From IMG/VR virus record IMGVR_UViG_3300043331_000274, positions 1 through 37,334 of that record: a stretch of DNA of 37,334 bases; one strand, given 5' to 3'. The DNA is from a virus. The position numbers and the translations under genes are program-made. A model generated the notes under the pieces. That model searched no databases. It was given only the letters and a program-made list of their open reading frames with translations, and had not been told where the DNA came from. Shown in pieces: positions 1 through 8,278 of this stretch (within the stretch, counting starts at the first letter, position 1; each line of letters starts with the position of its first letter).

Positions 1-663
1 TACTCCGGCAAGGACACCGCGTGGGTCGACGACGGCGAGTTCAAGGAGCACATCCGCTTCGGCGTCAAGGGCGTCGTCCCGTTCGTCCACAACCAGGCCG
101 GGGTGCCCCTCGTCAACCGACCGCTCCTGGTCGGCCCCGAGAAGACGCCGTCCTACTCGGACATCACCCGCCGCCCGGCGTGGTGCATCGACCTGTACGC
201 CAAGTACCCCGGTGGTCAGATCGAGACGTTCAAGTGTGCCCACCTGCTGTGGGGCAGCTCGACGATCGGAACCGCGGGCTATCAGGAGTACGACTTTCCC
301 GAGATGAAGTTCGGGGATGGCCTGCGCGGAAACGCCTTCTTCCACAACGAGGGGACGGTCGGTGGCCAGGACAGCTTCCGGTTGAACATCGACACCACCC
401 AGTGGCACCTGTACCGGCTCGTCTTCCACGCCAAGGGCTACAGGAACCACCCGACCGGCTACGCCGAGGCGTGGCTGGATGGCAAGCTCATCCTCCGCAA
501 GACGACGAACATCGGGACCGGCTCGCTGTACTACGCCAAGCAGACCGAAACGTACCTCAAGAAGGACAAGATCGCAGGTGAGACGGGTGGCCCGGCGCTC
601 AACAGCTCCGGTCCGCAGGGCATCATCACCACCCGCCTGTTCCAGATCTGCGAACCGGACTAG
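1..663 (+). CDS. C-terminal part of a tail-fibre-like protein with a concanavalin-A-like lectin/glucanase domain
   Basis: The frame is open from base 1 (codon TAC) to the TAG at 661-663, so the 5' end is missing from the window: 220 residues are visible. The sequence is rich in aromatic residues and beta strands, with a jelly-roll-like stretch (FHNEG, then TQWHLYRLVFH, then AWLDGKL) of the type seen in concanavalin-A-like lectin/glucanase and polysaccharide-lyase folds. Such domains in phages bind or cut host surface glycans. No catalytic residues are assigned. The partial ORF starting at 36843 ends in the same frame at 37334; if the genome is circular the two are one 384-residue protein with an N-terminal FN3-like part. 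The fold call is from pattern only; the exact family is not resolved. Confidence 0.7.
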   Translation, partial: YSGKDTAWVDDGEFKEHIRFGVKGVVPFVHNQAGVPLVNRPLLVGPEKTPSYSDITRRPAWCIDLYAKYPGGQIETFKCAHLLWGSSTIGTAGYQEYDFPEMKFGDGLRGNAFFHNEGTVGGQDSFRLNIDTTQWHLYRLVFHAKGYRNHPTGYAEAWLDGKLILRKTTNIGTGSLYYAKQTETYLKKDKIAGETGGPALNSSGPQGIITTRLFQICEPD

Positions 664-669
664 TGACCC

Positions 670-861
670 ATGCGCAAGGTGTCGGAGCGACTGGCGCAGG
701 ATCGAGCCACCGATGAGGATGACTCCCATCGGCTGATCGAGCTCTGCCCGCCCCACGAGTTCGCTCAGGGCTGGCAGGACAACGACCACGGCTGCATCTT
801 CTGCGTGGCCTGTGGGGACGTGCGCGCCTTGGTCACGCCGTCGCTGGGCCCGATCGACTGA
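670..861 (+). CDS. Small hypothetical protein with a Cys/His cluster
   Basis: 63 residues from ATG 670, six bases after the stop of the fibre-like gene. The middle holds CPPHEF and CIFCVACGD, a spacing that could bind one zinc ion. The stop TGA overlaps the ATG of the following HNH gene by one base (859-861), so the two are probably translationally coupled. I do not recognise a family. No clear Shine-Dalgarno sequence is visible before the start. Confidence 0.6.
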   Translation: MRKVSERLAQDRATDEDDSHRLIELCPPHEFAQGWQDNDHGCIFCVACGDVRALVTPSLGPID

Positions 862-1172
862 TGCCGGTGCTCCGGGCCTGCCTCGAGCCGGGCTGCCGCG
901 AAGTGGGGCTGTTCACCCGCTGCGCCTACCACACCCGGATCCGGGACCACCGGCGCAACGCCCGCCCCGAGCGGGTGGCGCTGTACGGTGGCGACTGGCC
1001 CGCCGAATCGCGGCGTATCCGGGAGGCCCACCCCTACTGCGTGGTGATGGGCTGCGACCGGACTGATCTCACCGTTGACCATGGTTCAGGAGGGACCGTG
1101 CTATGCCGAAGTCACCACTCCCAACTGGAAGCTCGACGCCGTGAAGAAGTGCGCGGTCGACGGCTGCCCTAG
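861..1172 (+). CDS. HNH endonuclease next to the terminase genes
   Basis: 103 residues. The N-terminus has Cys pairs (CLEPGCREVG, then CAYH). The C-terminal half reads like a phage HNH nuclease: HPYC, MGCDR, LTVDH, then VLCRSHH followed by LEARR. The spacing between the VDH and LCRSHH elements is shorter than in most HNH proteins. HNH proteins beside terminase assist DNA cleavage in packaging in some HK97-like phages (family knowledge); that role here is inferred from position. The last ten or so codons overlap the following endonuclease ORF in another frame, and may be a tail created when that gene was inserted. Confidence 0.7.
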   Translation: MPVLRACLEPGCREVGLFTRCAYHTRIRDHRRNARPERVALYGGDWPAESRRIREAHPYCVVMGCDRTDLTVDHGSGGTVLCRSHHSQLEARRREEVRGRRLP

Positions 1173-1770
1173 GCCCTATGAGGCGCGGGGCTACTGCGCT
1201 ACCCACTACATGCGGGTCAGGCGGCACGGTGATGCATCCATCACCCTCTGCGCGCCCAACGGGATGGGCCGCTTCCTCACTTCGAATGGGTACGTCCGCA
1301 TTAAGCGTCCTGGTCATCCCGTAGCGACGGTGGGCGGCAACGCCTACGAACACCGCGTCGTCCTGTGGGACAAGATCGGATCAGGGCAGCACGCCTGCCA
1401 TTGGTGCGGAACGATGGTGGACTGGTTCGTCGAACCGCTCCTGCAAACCGACCACCTCAATCAGCAGCGCGGCGACAACAGGCCGGAGAACCTTGTCCCG
1501 TCTTGTGGCAAATGCAACGGCGGCAGGAACGCCGAGACGGCGAAGGCGGGTTTTCGCGCGTTTCTCAACGACCCTATTCGTCGAGCGCCTTGGTTCGCCG
1601 CGTTGCACGCTCGCCGCCGTCGCATACAGCGTGACTGCGAATGGTGCCGCTCACCCTTCGAGACGACCCCGCGAGGACGCAAGCGGTTCTGCGATCACCG
1701 ATGCGCTGCCTTCGCCCGCGAGCGTGCTCGGTCCGCACGGTCTATACCCGTGGCCGGTCAACATCGCTAG
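1141..1770 (+). CDS. HNH homing-type endonuclease with zinc-finger flanks
   Basis: About 209 residues from GTG 1141; upstream TTG 1075 and ATG 1081 are in frame but lie inside the previous HNH gene. GTG 1141 is preferred because it has GGAAG about ten bases upstream and begins right before the first domain. Domain order: an N-terminal Cys/His finger (CAVDGCPRP, GYCATHY), an NGYVRIKRPGHP segment typical of phage homing endonucleases, the HNH core (CHWCG, LLQTDHLNQQRGDNRPENLVP, CGKCNGG), and a C-terminal finger (CEWCRSPF, RFCDHRC). Codon use is less GC-rich at third positions than in the neighbouring structural genes, as expected for a mobile gene. It probably spreads by cutting genomes that lack it. 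Confidence 0.75.
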   Translation: MKKCAVDGCPRPYEARGYCATHYMRVRRHGDASITLCAPNGMGRFLTSNGYVRIKRPGHPVATVGGNAYEHRVVLWDKIGSGQHACHWCGTMVDWFVEPLLQTDHLNQQRGDNRPENLVPSCGKCNGGRNAETAKAGFRAFLNDPIRRAPWFAALHARRRRIQRDCEWCRSPFETTPRGRKRFCDHRCAAFARERARSARSIPVAGQHR

Positions 1771-1837
1771 CCGCTGCTAATCACCCAACCCCGCGCCACC
1801 GCGCTGAGATTGTTTACGGATCGGGGAGTTGACCGAC

Positions 1838-2272
1838 TTGCCAGGAGTTCCACCGAAGAAACCCGGCCAACGGCGTCGGGCCAACAAGCCGGTCCGCGGC
1901 GAGTGGACCCCCGCGCCGGGCGTCGGCTGGCAGCACGGCGACATGCCACCGCCGCCTGACGGGCTGATGCCCGCCTCGCTCACCGCGTGGCAGACCTGGA
2001 TGCGCTCGTGGGTCGCCGCGCATTGGACGCCCGACGACCTGCCCGGTCTGCGGGCGCTGATCCGCACCTACGACCAGCACGAGCGCGGCGAGTTCCAGCG
2101 CGGCCCCGAGCTGCGGCTGCTGATGGACACCTACGGGATCACGCCCAAGGGCCAGCAGGACCGCCGGTGGACACGACCCGAGGAGGAGGCCACGCCATCG
2201 TCACCGCAGCCGCGCCGCAAGCGCGCCGCAGCCGCCGACCAGTACGCCCACCTGCGGGTCGTCAACGAATAG
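1838..2272 (+). CDS. Terminase small subunit (P27-like)
   Basis: Binds phage DNA and guides the large terminase for packaging. 144 residues from TTG 1838, chosen because GGGGAG at 1822-1827 lies ten bases upstream; the in-frame TTG at 1829 is too close to that site. Features are a basic, proline-rich N-terminus, a helical core (LTAWQTWMRSWVAAHWTPDD, LIRTYDQH, LRLLMDTYGITPKG) and a short C-terminal end (YAHLRVV), a layout familiar from P27-type small terminases. Directly followed by the large subunit in an overlapping frame. The call rests on pattern and position. Confidence 0.75.
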   Translation: MPGVPPKKPGQRRRANKPVRGEWTPAPGVGWQHGDMPPPPDGLMPASLTAWQTWMRSWVAAHWTPDDLPGLRALIRTYDQHERGEFQRGPELRLLMDTYGITPKGQQDRRWTRPEEEATPSSPQPRRKRAAAADQYAHLRVVNE

Positions 2273-3837
2273 GCGTCCCGTCCCTCGGGTTCGGGGTTCT
2301 GTACTGGCTCCGCGACCACCTGCCCTCGCCGGCCAACGAGCACGAGCCGCTGATCCTGACCGATGAACAGGCCCGCTTCGTCATCGCCATGTACTCGCTC
2401 GATGACCGGGGCGAGCTCCTGTACCGCCGCTCGCAGATCGAGATGGCCAAGGGCTGGGGCAAGTCCCCGCTGGCGGCGGCGATCTGCGTGGCCGAGCTCG
2501 CTGGCCCGGTGTGCTTCGACGGCTGGGACGTGGACGGCGAGCCGGTCGGTGTCAAGTGGGGCACCGGGGAGCGTCCTCCCCCGCTCGTCCAGGTGGCGGC
2601 CGTGTCCGAGGACCAGACCGACAACACCTACGGTGCGCTGTACCAGTACCTCACCGCCCGCGGCGGCAAGGTGGCCGACTCCATCCATGTTGACCTGGGC
2701 CGCACTCGCCTGTACCGGACCGACGGACCGGGCGAGCTCCACCCGGTCACCGCGTCAGCGGGCTCCCGCGAGGGGCAACGCCTGACGTTCGGGCTCATGG
2801 ATGAGACGCACCTGTGGACGACCCAGAACGGCGGCGTCCGGCTGGCCGACACGATGCGCCGCAACGCGGCGAAGATGGGTGGCCGGACCCTCGAGACGAC
2901 GAACGCGCCGATGCTCGGCATCAAGTCGGTCGCCGAGCGCACCGGCCACGATGTCGACCGCGGCTGGTCCGGCATCCTGCGCCTGGCGCGGTCGCCGAAG
3001 CCCGAGCCGATGCCCGACTGGTCCGACGATCAGCTCCTCGCCACCCTCGACGAGGTGTACGGCGAGGCGCGCTGGATCGACCGCAAGCGCATCCTCCGCG
3101 AGATCCGCGACCCGGCCACCTCATGGGACGACGCCCTCCGCTTCTACTTCAACACCCGCGCCGCGGGCACCGGCCGAGCCGTTGACCCCCGCCGCTGGGA
3201 CGAGCTGGCACGCCCGCAGGACGTACCGCCGGGCACAGCCATTGGCCTCGGCTTCGACGGCTCGATCAGCCAAGACGAGACATGGCTGGTGGGCTGTACG
3301 GCGACGGGCTACTCGTTCCGCATCGACCGCTGGCACCGACCACCGGGCGATGCGACCTGGACCGTCCCCCGCTCCGAGGTGATGGCCAAGGTGGCCTGGG
3401 CCTTCAGCACCTACCGCGTCGGTCGCTTCTACTACGACCCGCCGAAGTGGTCGACCGAGGGGGAGCAATGGACTGCCGACTTCGGTGGCGGCGAGGAGAA
3501 GCGGGTCGTGTCGTTCGACACCAACCAGGCCCGCCGGTTCGCGCCGGCCGTCGACCGCTGGCTGGTTGGCATCCGCGAGGGAACCCATACCCACGACGGA
3601 GATCCCGACTTGGCAGACCATGTGAAGGCGGCCCACCTGCGGAAAGTCCACCTCAACGCCGCCGAGGATGACGGTCGGACCAAGTACGTCATCGTCAAGG
3701 GCGAGGACCGTCGGAAGATCGACGGCTGTATCGCCGATGTCCTGGCCTACGAGGCGGCGATGACCATGCCCGACACGACCCCCTTTGTCAGCAACTACGA
3801 GCGCGAGGGGCTCACCTTCTCTGGCCCGCGAGGTTAG
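2167..3837 (+). CDS. Terminase large subunit
   Basis: ATP-driven motor and nuclease that packages DNA into the prohead. Visible parts: ATPase Walker A variant AKGWGKS near residue 94, Walker B with catalytic Glu MDETH near residue 211, nuclease aspartate in GFDGS near residue 362 and a second acidic metal site DGCIADVLAYE near residue 519. The start is uncertain: GTG 2167 has AGGA six bases upstream and gives 556 residues, overlapping the small subunit by 106 bases. Clear homology-like sequence begins only around 2272 (VPSLGFGVLYWLRDHL), where no ATG is available. The open frame runs further upstream to 1987, but that part is a shadow of the small subunit. Confidence 0.93.
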   Translation: MDTTRGGGHAIVTAAAPQARRSRRPVRPPAGRQRIGVPSLGFGVLYWLRDHLPSPANEHEPLILTDEQARFVIAMYSLDDRGELLYRRSQIEMAKGWGKSPLAAAICVAELAGPVCFDGWDVDGEPVGVKWGTGERPPPLVQVAAVSEDQTDNTYGALYQYLTARGGKVADSIHVDLGRTRLYRTDGPGELHPVTASAGSREGQRLTFGLMDETHLWTTQNGGVRLADTMRRNAAKMGGRTLETTNAPMLGIKSVAERTGHDVDRGWSGILRLARSPKPEPMPDWSDDQLLATLDEVYGEARWIDRKRILREIRDPATSWDDALRFYFNTRAAGTGRAVDPRRWDELARPQDVPPGTAIGLGFDGSISQDETWLVGCTATGYSFRIDRWHRPPGDATWTVPRSEVMAKVAWAFSTYRVGRFYYDPPKWSTEGEQWTADFGGGEEKRVVSFDTNQARRFAPAVDRWLVGIREGTHTHDGDPDLADHVKAAHLRKVHLNAAEDDGRTKYVIVKGEDRRKIDGCIADVLAYEAAMTMPDTTPFVSNYEREGLTFSGPRG

Positions 3838-3840
3838 TCC

Positions 3841-4062
3841 ATGACTGTCCGAACCCGAACCCGCCTCGGGGTCCGTGCCGGGGCCAGCCTCCGGCGCACG
3901 ATCGCCCGCTTCGACCTGACCGACGTGGCCCTCATCGGCGGCCTCATCCTGCTGTGGGTCGGCGTGGCCCGGCTGGCCCCCGGCTGGGAACCGATCGTGG
4001 TCGGCACGATCATCGTCCTGTACGGCGCGGCACCGATGCTGGCCGCCCTGCGGGGCCGCTGA
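3841..4062 (+). CDS. Small two-helix membrane protein
   Basis: 73 residues: a basic N-terminus (MTVRTRTRLGVRAG) and two hydrophobic segments, VALIGGLILLWVGVARL and IVVGTIIVLYGAAPML, joined by a short turn. It lies between the terminase and portal genes, where small membrane or linker proteins occur in many actinophage-type genomes. Its stop TGA shares the A with the portal ATG (4062), so the two are probably coupled. Function unknown. Confidence 0.7.
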   Translation: MTVRTRTRLGVRAGASLRRTIARFDLTDVALIGGLILLWVGVARLAPGWEPIVVGTIIVLYGAAPMLAALRGR

Positions 4063-5429
4063 TGGGCGTCCTGGTCAAGAGCTTCAAGCAGGGATTGGGC
4101 TGGCCGAACCCCGGCTGGGCACCGCCGCCGGGCGCGTCGCGGGGCATCACCGACATCCTCGTCACCAACGACACGGCCCTCACCGTCAGCGCCTTCCACA
4201 CCGGCGTCCGGCTCATCGCCGAGGACATCGCCGGGCTGCCGCTGAACATCTTCCGTAAGGACGGGCCGCGCCGGATCGAGGCGCCCAGCCACCCGTCGTA
4301 CACCGCCCTCCACGCCTCGCCCAACCCCGAGATGACGGCCATGGTGTGGCGCGAGACGATGATCGGCCACTACCTGACCTGGGGCAACGCCTACTCCGAG
4401 AAGGAGTTCAACGCCCTCAACCAGGTCGTTCGCCTGTGGCCGCTGCGCCCGGACCGAATGAAGGTCGAGCGCGACGACGCCGGCGGGCGGGTCTACAAGT
4501 ACCGGCTGCGCTCGGGCGAGCAGGTCATCCTCCCGCAGCGCAACGTCTTCCACGTTCCCGGCTTCGGCTTCGACGGACTGGTCGGCTACTCGCGCCTGAC
4601 GATGGCCCGCCGGGCGCTGGAGAACGCCATCGCCATCGAGGAATATGGCCTCCACACCTTCGCCTCGGGCGGCCAGCGGTCGGTGGTCATCAAGCACGCC
4701 CAGCAGCTCTCCACCGAGGCAAAGCAGAACATCGTCGCCTCGTGGGAGAAGAACCACTCGGGCCTGGAGAACGCCCAGCGGACCGGCATCCTCGACGAGG
4801 GCATGGACCTCGAGGAGGTCGGCTTCCCGCCCGAGGACGCGCAGTTCATCGAGTCGAAGAAGCACTCGGTCGAGGAGATCGCCCGCTGGCTGCGGCTCGC
4901 GCCCCACAAGCTCTCGGACTTCAGCCGGGCCACGTTCAGCAACATCGAGGAATCGAACCTCGACCACGTCACCAGCACGCTCATGCCGATCGGCAACCGG
5001 TTCGAGCAGCAGTACGACAAGGATGTGCTCGGCGGCGGCGCGTTCTACACCAAGCACAACTTCGCCGCCCTCCTGCGGGGCAACAGCAAGGACCGGGCCG
5101 AGTTCTACAAGGCGATGCGCGAGATCGGCGTCTACACCGACGACGAGATCCGGGCCTTCGAGGACATGAACCCGCTCACCGACGAGGACCGCCAGCGCGT
5201 CCTGTGGCCGCTGAACAGCGTCCCGGCCGCGGCCTACGACGAGCAGGGGATGACCATGCAGAACCGGGTCGACGCGGCCGGCGTCCTCGTTCGCGCCGGC
5301 TACGACCCGATGGCCGCCCTGCGCGTTCTCAACCTGCCACCCATCGAGCACACCGGCCTGGTGCCGGTGACGGTCACGCTCGACCCGCTTACCGCGCCGC
5401 AAAACGGCCAAGGAGCCACCGTTCCATGA
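4062..5429 (+). CDS. Portal protein (HK97 type)
   Basis: Forms the ring at the capsid vertex through which DNA enters and leaves. 455 residues from ATG 4062. Typical portal features are the TVSAFHTGVRLIAEDIAGLP segment near residue 40, the W-RETMIGHYLTWGNAY helix, the LWPLRPDRM motif, the HVPGFGFDGLVGYS loop and the C-terminal region around FSNIEESNLDHV. Length fits HK97-type portals. Overlaps the small membrane gene by one base and the protease ATG by four bases. The long open frame on the other strand across this gene is a GC-rich shadow. Confidence 0.95.
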   Translation: MGVLVKSFKQGLGWPNPGWAPPPGASRGITDILVTNDTALTVSAFHTGVRLIAEDIAGLPLNIFRKDGPRRIEAPSHPSYTALHASPNPEMTAMVWRETMIGHYLTWGNAYSEKEFNALNQVVRLWPLRPDRMKVERDDAGGRVYKYRLRSGEQVILPQRNVFHVPGFGFDGLVGYSRLTMARRALENAIAIEEYGLHTFASGGQRSVVIKHAQQLSTEAKQNIVASWEKNHSGLENAQRTGILDEGMDLEEVGFPPEDAQFIESKKHSVEEIARWLRLAPHKLSDFSRATFSNIEESNLDHVTSTLMPIGNRFEQQYDKDVLGGGAFYTKHNFAALLRGNSKDRAEFYKAMREIGVYTDDEIRAFEDMNPLTDEDRQRVLWPLNSVPAAAYDEQGMTMQNRVDAAGVLVRAGYDPMAALRVLNLPPIEHTGLVPVTVTLDPLTAPQNGQGATVP

Positions 5430-6166
5430 CAGATCGCAAAGCCTTCACCCCCCACGAGCTCAAGGTGGATGAGGCGGGGTCCATTGAGCTCGCCTTCGCC
5501 CAGCTGAACACGATCGACGCCGACGGCGACGTGACCGTACCCGGTGCGTTCCCGTCCAAGACGGTGCCGATGTCGGCCTATGGGCATACCTCGTGGGACG
5601 GCGCGCTGCCGGTTGGCAAGGGCTCGATCAGCGAGCGCGACAACTGGGCGGTCTACACCGGCCAGTTCTTCATGGACACCACGGCCGGGCGTGACACCCA
5701 CGCCACCCTGAAGGGGCTGGGCGAGCTCGCGGAGTTTTCGTATGGCTACAACGTCCTCGACGGCGGGCCGGGCACCTTTGACGGCCAGCCCGTCCGATTC
5801 CTTCGCAGCCTCGACGTGTTCGAGGTGAGCCCTGTCCTCAAGGGTGCCGGGGTCGGCACCCACACCCTCTCGATCAAGAGCGGCGCCCCGGCATCCGATG
5901 CGCCGATCGCCGATCTCCTGGCTTGGTACTCCGAGGCGGAGAAGGCAGTTCTGGATCGGTTCACGAGCCACGCGCTGGCCCGTGCCAGCGAGGGCCGCAA
6001 GCTCTCGCGGGCCGACCGCGCCCACCTCGAGGACAACGTCGAGTCGATCGGCGACGTCCTGGAGAAGCTCCTGGACCTGATCGAGGCCGACGACTTCAAG
6101 GAGGTCGATCCGGTCACCCTGGAAGTCCTGCTCGGGACCGCCCGAGCCTACGGCGTCGCCATCTAG
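5426..6166 (+). CDS. Prohead maturation protease (HK97 family, S78-like)
   Basis: Cuts scaffold parts of the capsid proteins during maturation. 246 residues from ATG 5426, overlapping the portal stop. The likely catalytic His is H54 in YGHTSWDG and the likely Ser is S105 in EFSYGY, matching the family order. The N-terminal half (IELAFAQLNTIDADGDVTVP, then GAFPS) is typical of this family. The C-terminal 80 residues are helical and charged and may act as scaffold. Located between portal and major capsid genes as usual. Confidence 0.93.
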   Translation: MTDRKAFTPHELKVDEAGSIELAFAQLNTIDADGDVTVPGAFPSKTVPMSAYGHTSWDGALPVGKGSISERDNWAVYTGQFFMDTTAGRDTHATLKGLGELAEFSYGYNVLDGGPGTFDGQPVRFLRSLDVFEVSPVLKGAGVGTHTLSIKSGAPASDAPIADLLAWYSEAEKAVLDRFTSHALARASEGRKLSRADRAHLEDNVESIGDVLEKLLDLIEADDFKEVDPVTLEVLLGTARAYGVAI

Positions 6167-6202
6167 GACGACGCACCCCCTCACCACGGAGTACCCCAAA
6201 CC

Positions 6203-7426
6203 ATGGCAACCTCAACCGAACTCGGTCAGAAGCTGACCGAGAAGCGCCAGGAGCACGGCGCGTGGCTGACCGACCACAAGGACGGCGACGGCTACAAGAT
6301 GTCGCCCGACGAGATCGTCGAGTTCCGCACCCGGAACGACGAGCTGGCGAAGATGCAGGGCGAGTACGACACCGCCCTGGAGATCGAGAAGTCGGTCGCC
6401 GAGAACGAGGCCAAGCTGGCTCCCCAGGGCCGCCTCGTCAAGGACACCGAAGCCGAGATCAAGGTTACCGAGCCGGTCGCCTACAAGGCGCAGGTCGACG
6501 CGGCCTTCAAGTCGGCGTTCGAGGCCAACAGCTCGATCCTCGACCGCCTCGCCAAGGGCGGCCGCGGCTCGTTCGCGTTCCAGCTCCCCGGCAACCTCAA
6601 GACCGTGCTGGCCACCACGGCCCACGCGCCGCAGGCCGATCGCCAGGGAACCTTCCCGTCGGCCCTGTTCTTCGGTGACACCGAGGACCAGTTCCCCCAC
6701 GGCGCGTCGACCAGCAAGTCGATCGACTACTACCTCCAGACGACCGACACCGACAACGCGGCCGCCGTCGCCGAAGGCTCGGCAGCCACCGACTCGGCGT
6801 TCGCGTGGACGCTGACGACCGACCCGATCGAGACGGTCCAGACCTGGATTCCGATGACCCACGAGGCCATCGCTGACAACGTGGGCCTCCAGTCCACGGT
6901 GACCGGGATGCTGGCCCGTCGGCTCCAGAAGAAGTCGAACAACCTGATCCTGGCGGGCGACGGCGTGACGCCCAACCCGACCGGCGTGTTCATTCGCACC
7001 GGCTTCCAGACCCAGGCCAAGGGCGGCGACCCCGCTTTCGACGCGATCTTCAAGGCCATCACCAAGATCGAGGTCACCGGGGACGCGAACGCCAACGCGA
7101 TCTTCATGCACCCGACCGACTGGCAGAACCTCCGCCTGACCCGGACGACCGATGGTGTGTACATCCTCGGCAACCCGGCGGACGCGGCCAGCAAGTCGCT
7201 GTTCGGCCTGCCGGTGATGACCACGACCGGGATCGGCGCCGCCGGCACGGCCGGTGTCATCGACACCTCGTTCATGGAGGTCGTCGAGCGCGAGGGCCTG
7301 ACCGTCGAGGTCAGCACCGAGCACTCGACCTACTTCACCGAGCGAAAAGTGGCGGTCATGCTCTACCGTCGTTTCGCCGTGGCCGACTATCGTCCGTCGG
7401 CTGCGTGTACCGTCACCGGGCTGTGA
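6203..7426 (+). CDS. Major capsid protein (HK97 fold) with N-terminal scaffold domain
   Basis: 407 residues. Residues 1 to about 100 are charged and coiled-coil-like (delta domain or scaffold, probably removed by the protease). Residues after about 115 carry the HK97 capsid body: WTLTTDPIETVQTWIPMTHE, then LQSTVTGMLARRLQKKSNNLILAGDG, the N-P-TGV loop, and the C-terminal ITTTGIGA/VEREGLTVE-like strands ending in LYRRFAVADYRPSA. No cleavage site is assigned. It is followed by a strong hairpin that may end or stabilise its message. The order portal-protease-capsid is diagnostic for HK97-type heads. Confidence 0.95.
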   Translation: MATSTELGQKLTEKRQEHGAWLTDHKDGDGYKMSPDEIVEFRTRNDELAKMQGEYDTALEIEKSVAENEAKLAPQGRLVKDTEAEIKVTEPVAYKAQVDAAFKSAFEANSSILDRLAKGGRGSFAFQLPGNLKTVLATTAHAPQADRQGTFPSALFFGDTEDQFPHGASTSKSIDYYLQTTDTDNAAAVAEGSAATDSAFAWTLTTDPIETVQTWIPMTHEAIADNVGLQSTVTGMLARRLQKKSNNLILAGDGVTPNPTGVFIRTGFQTQAKGGDPAFDAIFKAITKIEVTGDANANAIFMHPTDWQNLRLTRTTDGVYILGNPADAASKSLFGLPVMTTTGIGAAGTAGVIDTSFMEVVEREGLTVEVSTEHSTYFTERKVAVMLYRRFAVADYRPSAACTVTGL

Positions 7427-7445
7427 TAGGCCTCTAGAAGCGAAT

Positions 7446-7474
7446 GAGGGGGCGGGCAAGGCAGCCCGCCCCTC
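7446..7474 (+). terminator. Hairpin after the major capsid gene
   Basis: GGGGCGGGC (7449-7457) pairs perfectly with GCCCGCCCC (7464-7472) around a six-base loop. There is no T run after it, so it may weaken read-through or protect the 3' end of the capsid message rather than stop transcription fully. The next gene's Shine-Dalgarno (AAAGGAG) follows directly. Confidence 0.55.
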
Positions 7475-7491
7475 CTGAAAGGAGCAACTAG

Positions 7492-7959
7492 ATGCCTGTC
7501 ATCTCCGGGGGCAATGTGGCCCAGCCGGGCCGCACCCTCACCGAAACCATCCTGTTCACCGAGACGACCGGGGCCGGCACCTACACCGGCTCGCTCACCG
7601 TCCCGGCGAACGCGCTCATCCTGGACATCAAGGTCTGGTCGACTGCCCTGTGGACGGCCACCACGTCCGCCCTCATGGACGTGGGCGACGCGGGTGACCC
7701 CGACGGGTGGTACACCCAGATCAACCTCAAGGCCACCGACCTGCTGGTCGGCGAGCAGATCCGCTTCGGCTCCACCGGCGGCAAGGAAGGCGCCTACATG
7801 GTCGTCGCCACCGGAGAGCTGGAGACGGCCTTCTCGGCATCCGCCCGAGTCATCACCGGGACCGTGGTCACGGTGGGCGCCGCCGGCAACGCCGGTCGGA
7901 CCTACCTGTCGGTGGAGTACACCGACCCGACCACGATCGCCAACGCGACCAAGGCGTAG
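7492..7959 (+). CDS. Probable virion protein, beta-rich (decoration candidate)
   Basis: 155 residues, preceded by GAAAGGAG eight bases upstream. It is rich in Gly, Thr, Ala and Val, with alternating strand-like segments (ILDIKVWSTALWTATTSALMDVGDAGDPDGWY, given here only as a region; TYLSVEYTDPTT near the end) and no signal peptide. The pattern GDAGDPDGWY resembles capsid decoration or head-spike-like domains seen after capsid genes, but I cannot name a family. Being right after the capsid gene makes a role on the head surface likely (inference). Confidence 0.7.
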   Translation: MPVISGGNVAQPGRTLTETILFTETTGAGTYTGSLTVPANALILDIKVWSTALWTATTSALMDVGDAGDPDGWYTQINLKATDLLVGEQIRFGSTGGKEGAYMVVATGELETAFSASARVITGTVVTVGAAGNAGRTYLSVEYTDPTTIANATKA

Positions 7960-7970
7960 GAGGGACACCC

Positions 7971-8219
7971 ATGAGCGACCAACTGTTCGTGAACGCGGAC
8001 TGGTCGGCCCTGGTGCCGGCCGGTTCGTCCGAGGCGGCCTTCGGCATCCAGCCGGAGGACGCCAAGCGGCGGGGGCTCCTGGCCCTCGAGGAGGGAGAAA
8101 CCCTCGAGGAGCCGAAGGAGCTGAAGAACCAGCCGGACCCCGAGCCCGAGGCCAAGGAGGCCGAGAAGCCCGAGGACAAGGCCGCCGCCAAGCCCGCGAA
8201 CAAGGGCCGCCGCAAGTAG
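7971..8219 (+). CDS. Small acidic/basic low-complexity protein after the capsid genes
   Basis: 82 residues from ATG 7971, with GGAGGGA just before it. The first half (LFVNADWSALVPAGSSEAAF, then GIQPEDAKRRG) looks folded; the second half is a run of Glu, Lys, Pro and Ala ending in KGRRK. Small proteins with such charged tails are common after capsid genes in high-GC phages, with no known job. It may be a head protein or an assembly helper. Function unknown. Confidence 0.65.
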   Translation: MSDQLFVNADWSALVPAGSSEAAFGIQPEDAKRRGLLALEEGETLEEPKELKNQPDPEPEAKEAEKPEDKAAAKPANKGRRK

Positions 8220-8225
8220 TCCCCG

Positions 8226-8255
8226 GAGCCCCGGCTGCCTCCCCAGCCGGGGCTC
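8226..8255 (+). terminator. Strong hairpin (12-bp stem)
   Basis: GAGCCCCGGCTG (8226-8237) pairs perfectly with CAGCCGGGGCTC (8244-8255) around the loop CCTCCC. No T run follows. It lies in the 59-base gap before the next virion gene and could partially terminate or shield the upstream message, helping set high capsid and lower downstream expression. Confidence 0.6.
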
Positions 8256-8278
8256 ACATCCCCCACTAGGAGTCGAAC

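Noticed and set aside
1987-2166. N-terminal extension of the large terminase
   Set aside because: The extension is Arg/Ala/Pro-rich and antiphase to the small terminase gene, which clearly codes there.
3834-5411. 525-residue minus-strand open frame over the portal gene
   Set aside because: Low-complexity antisense shadow of a clear portal gene.
6212-7459. 415-residue minus-strand open frame over the capsid gene
   Set aside because: Antisense shadow; no motif, and the plus strand encodes a recognisable capsid protein.
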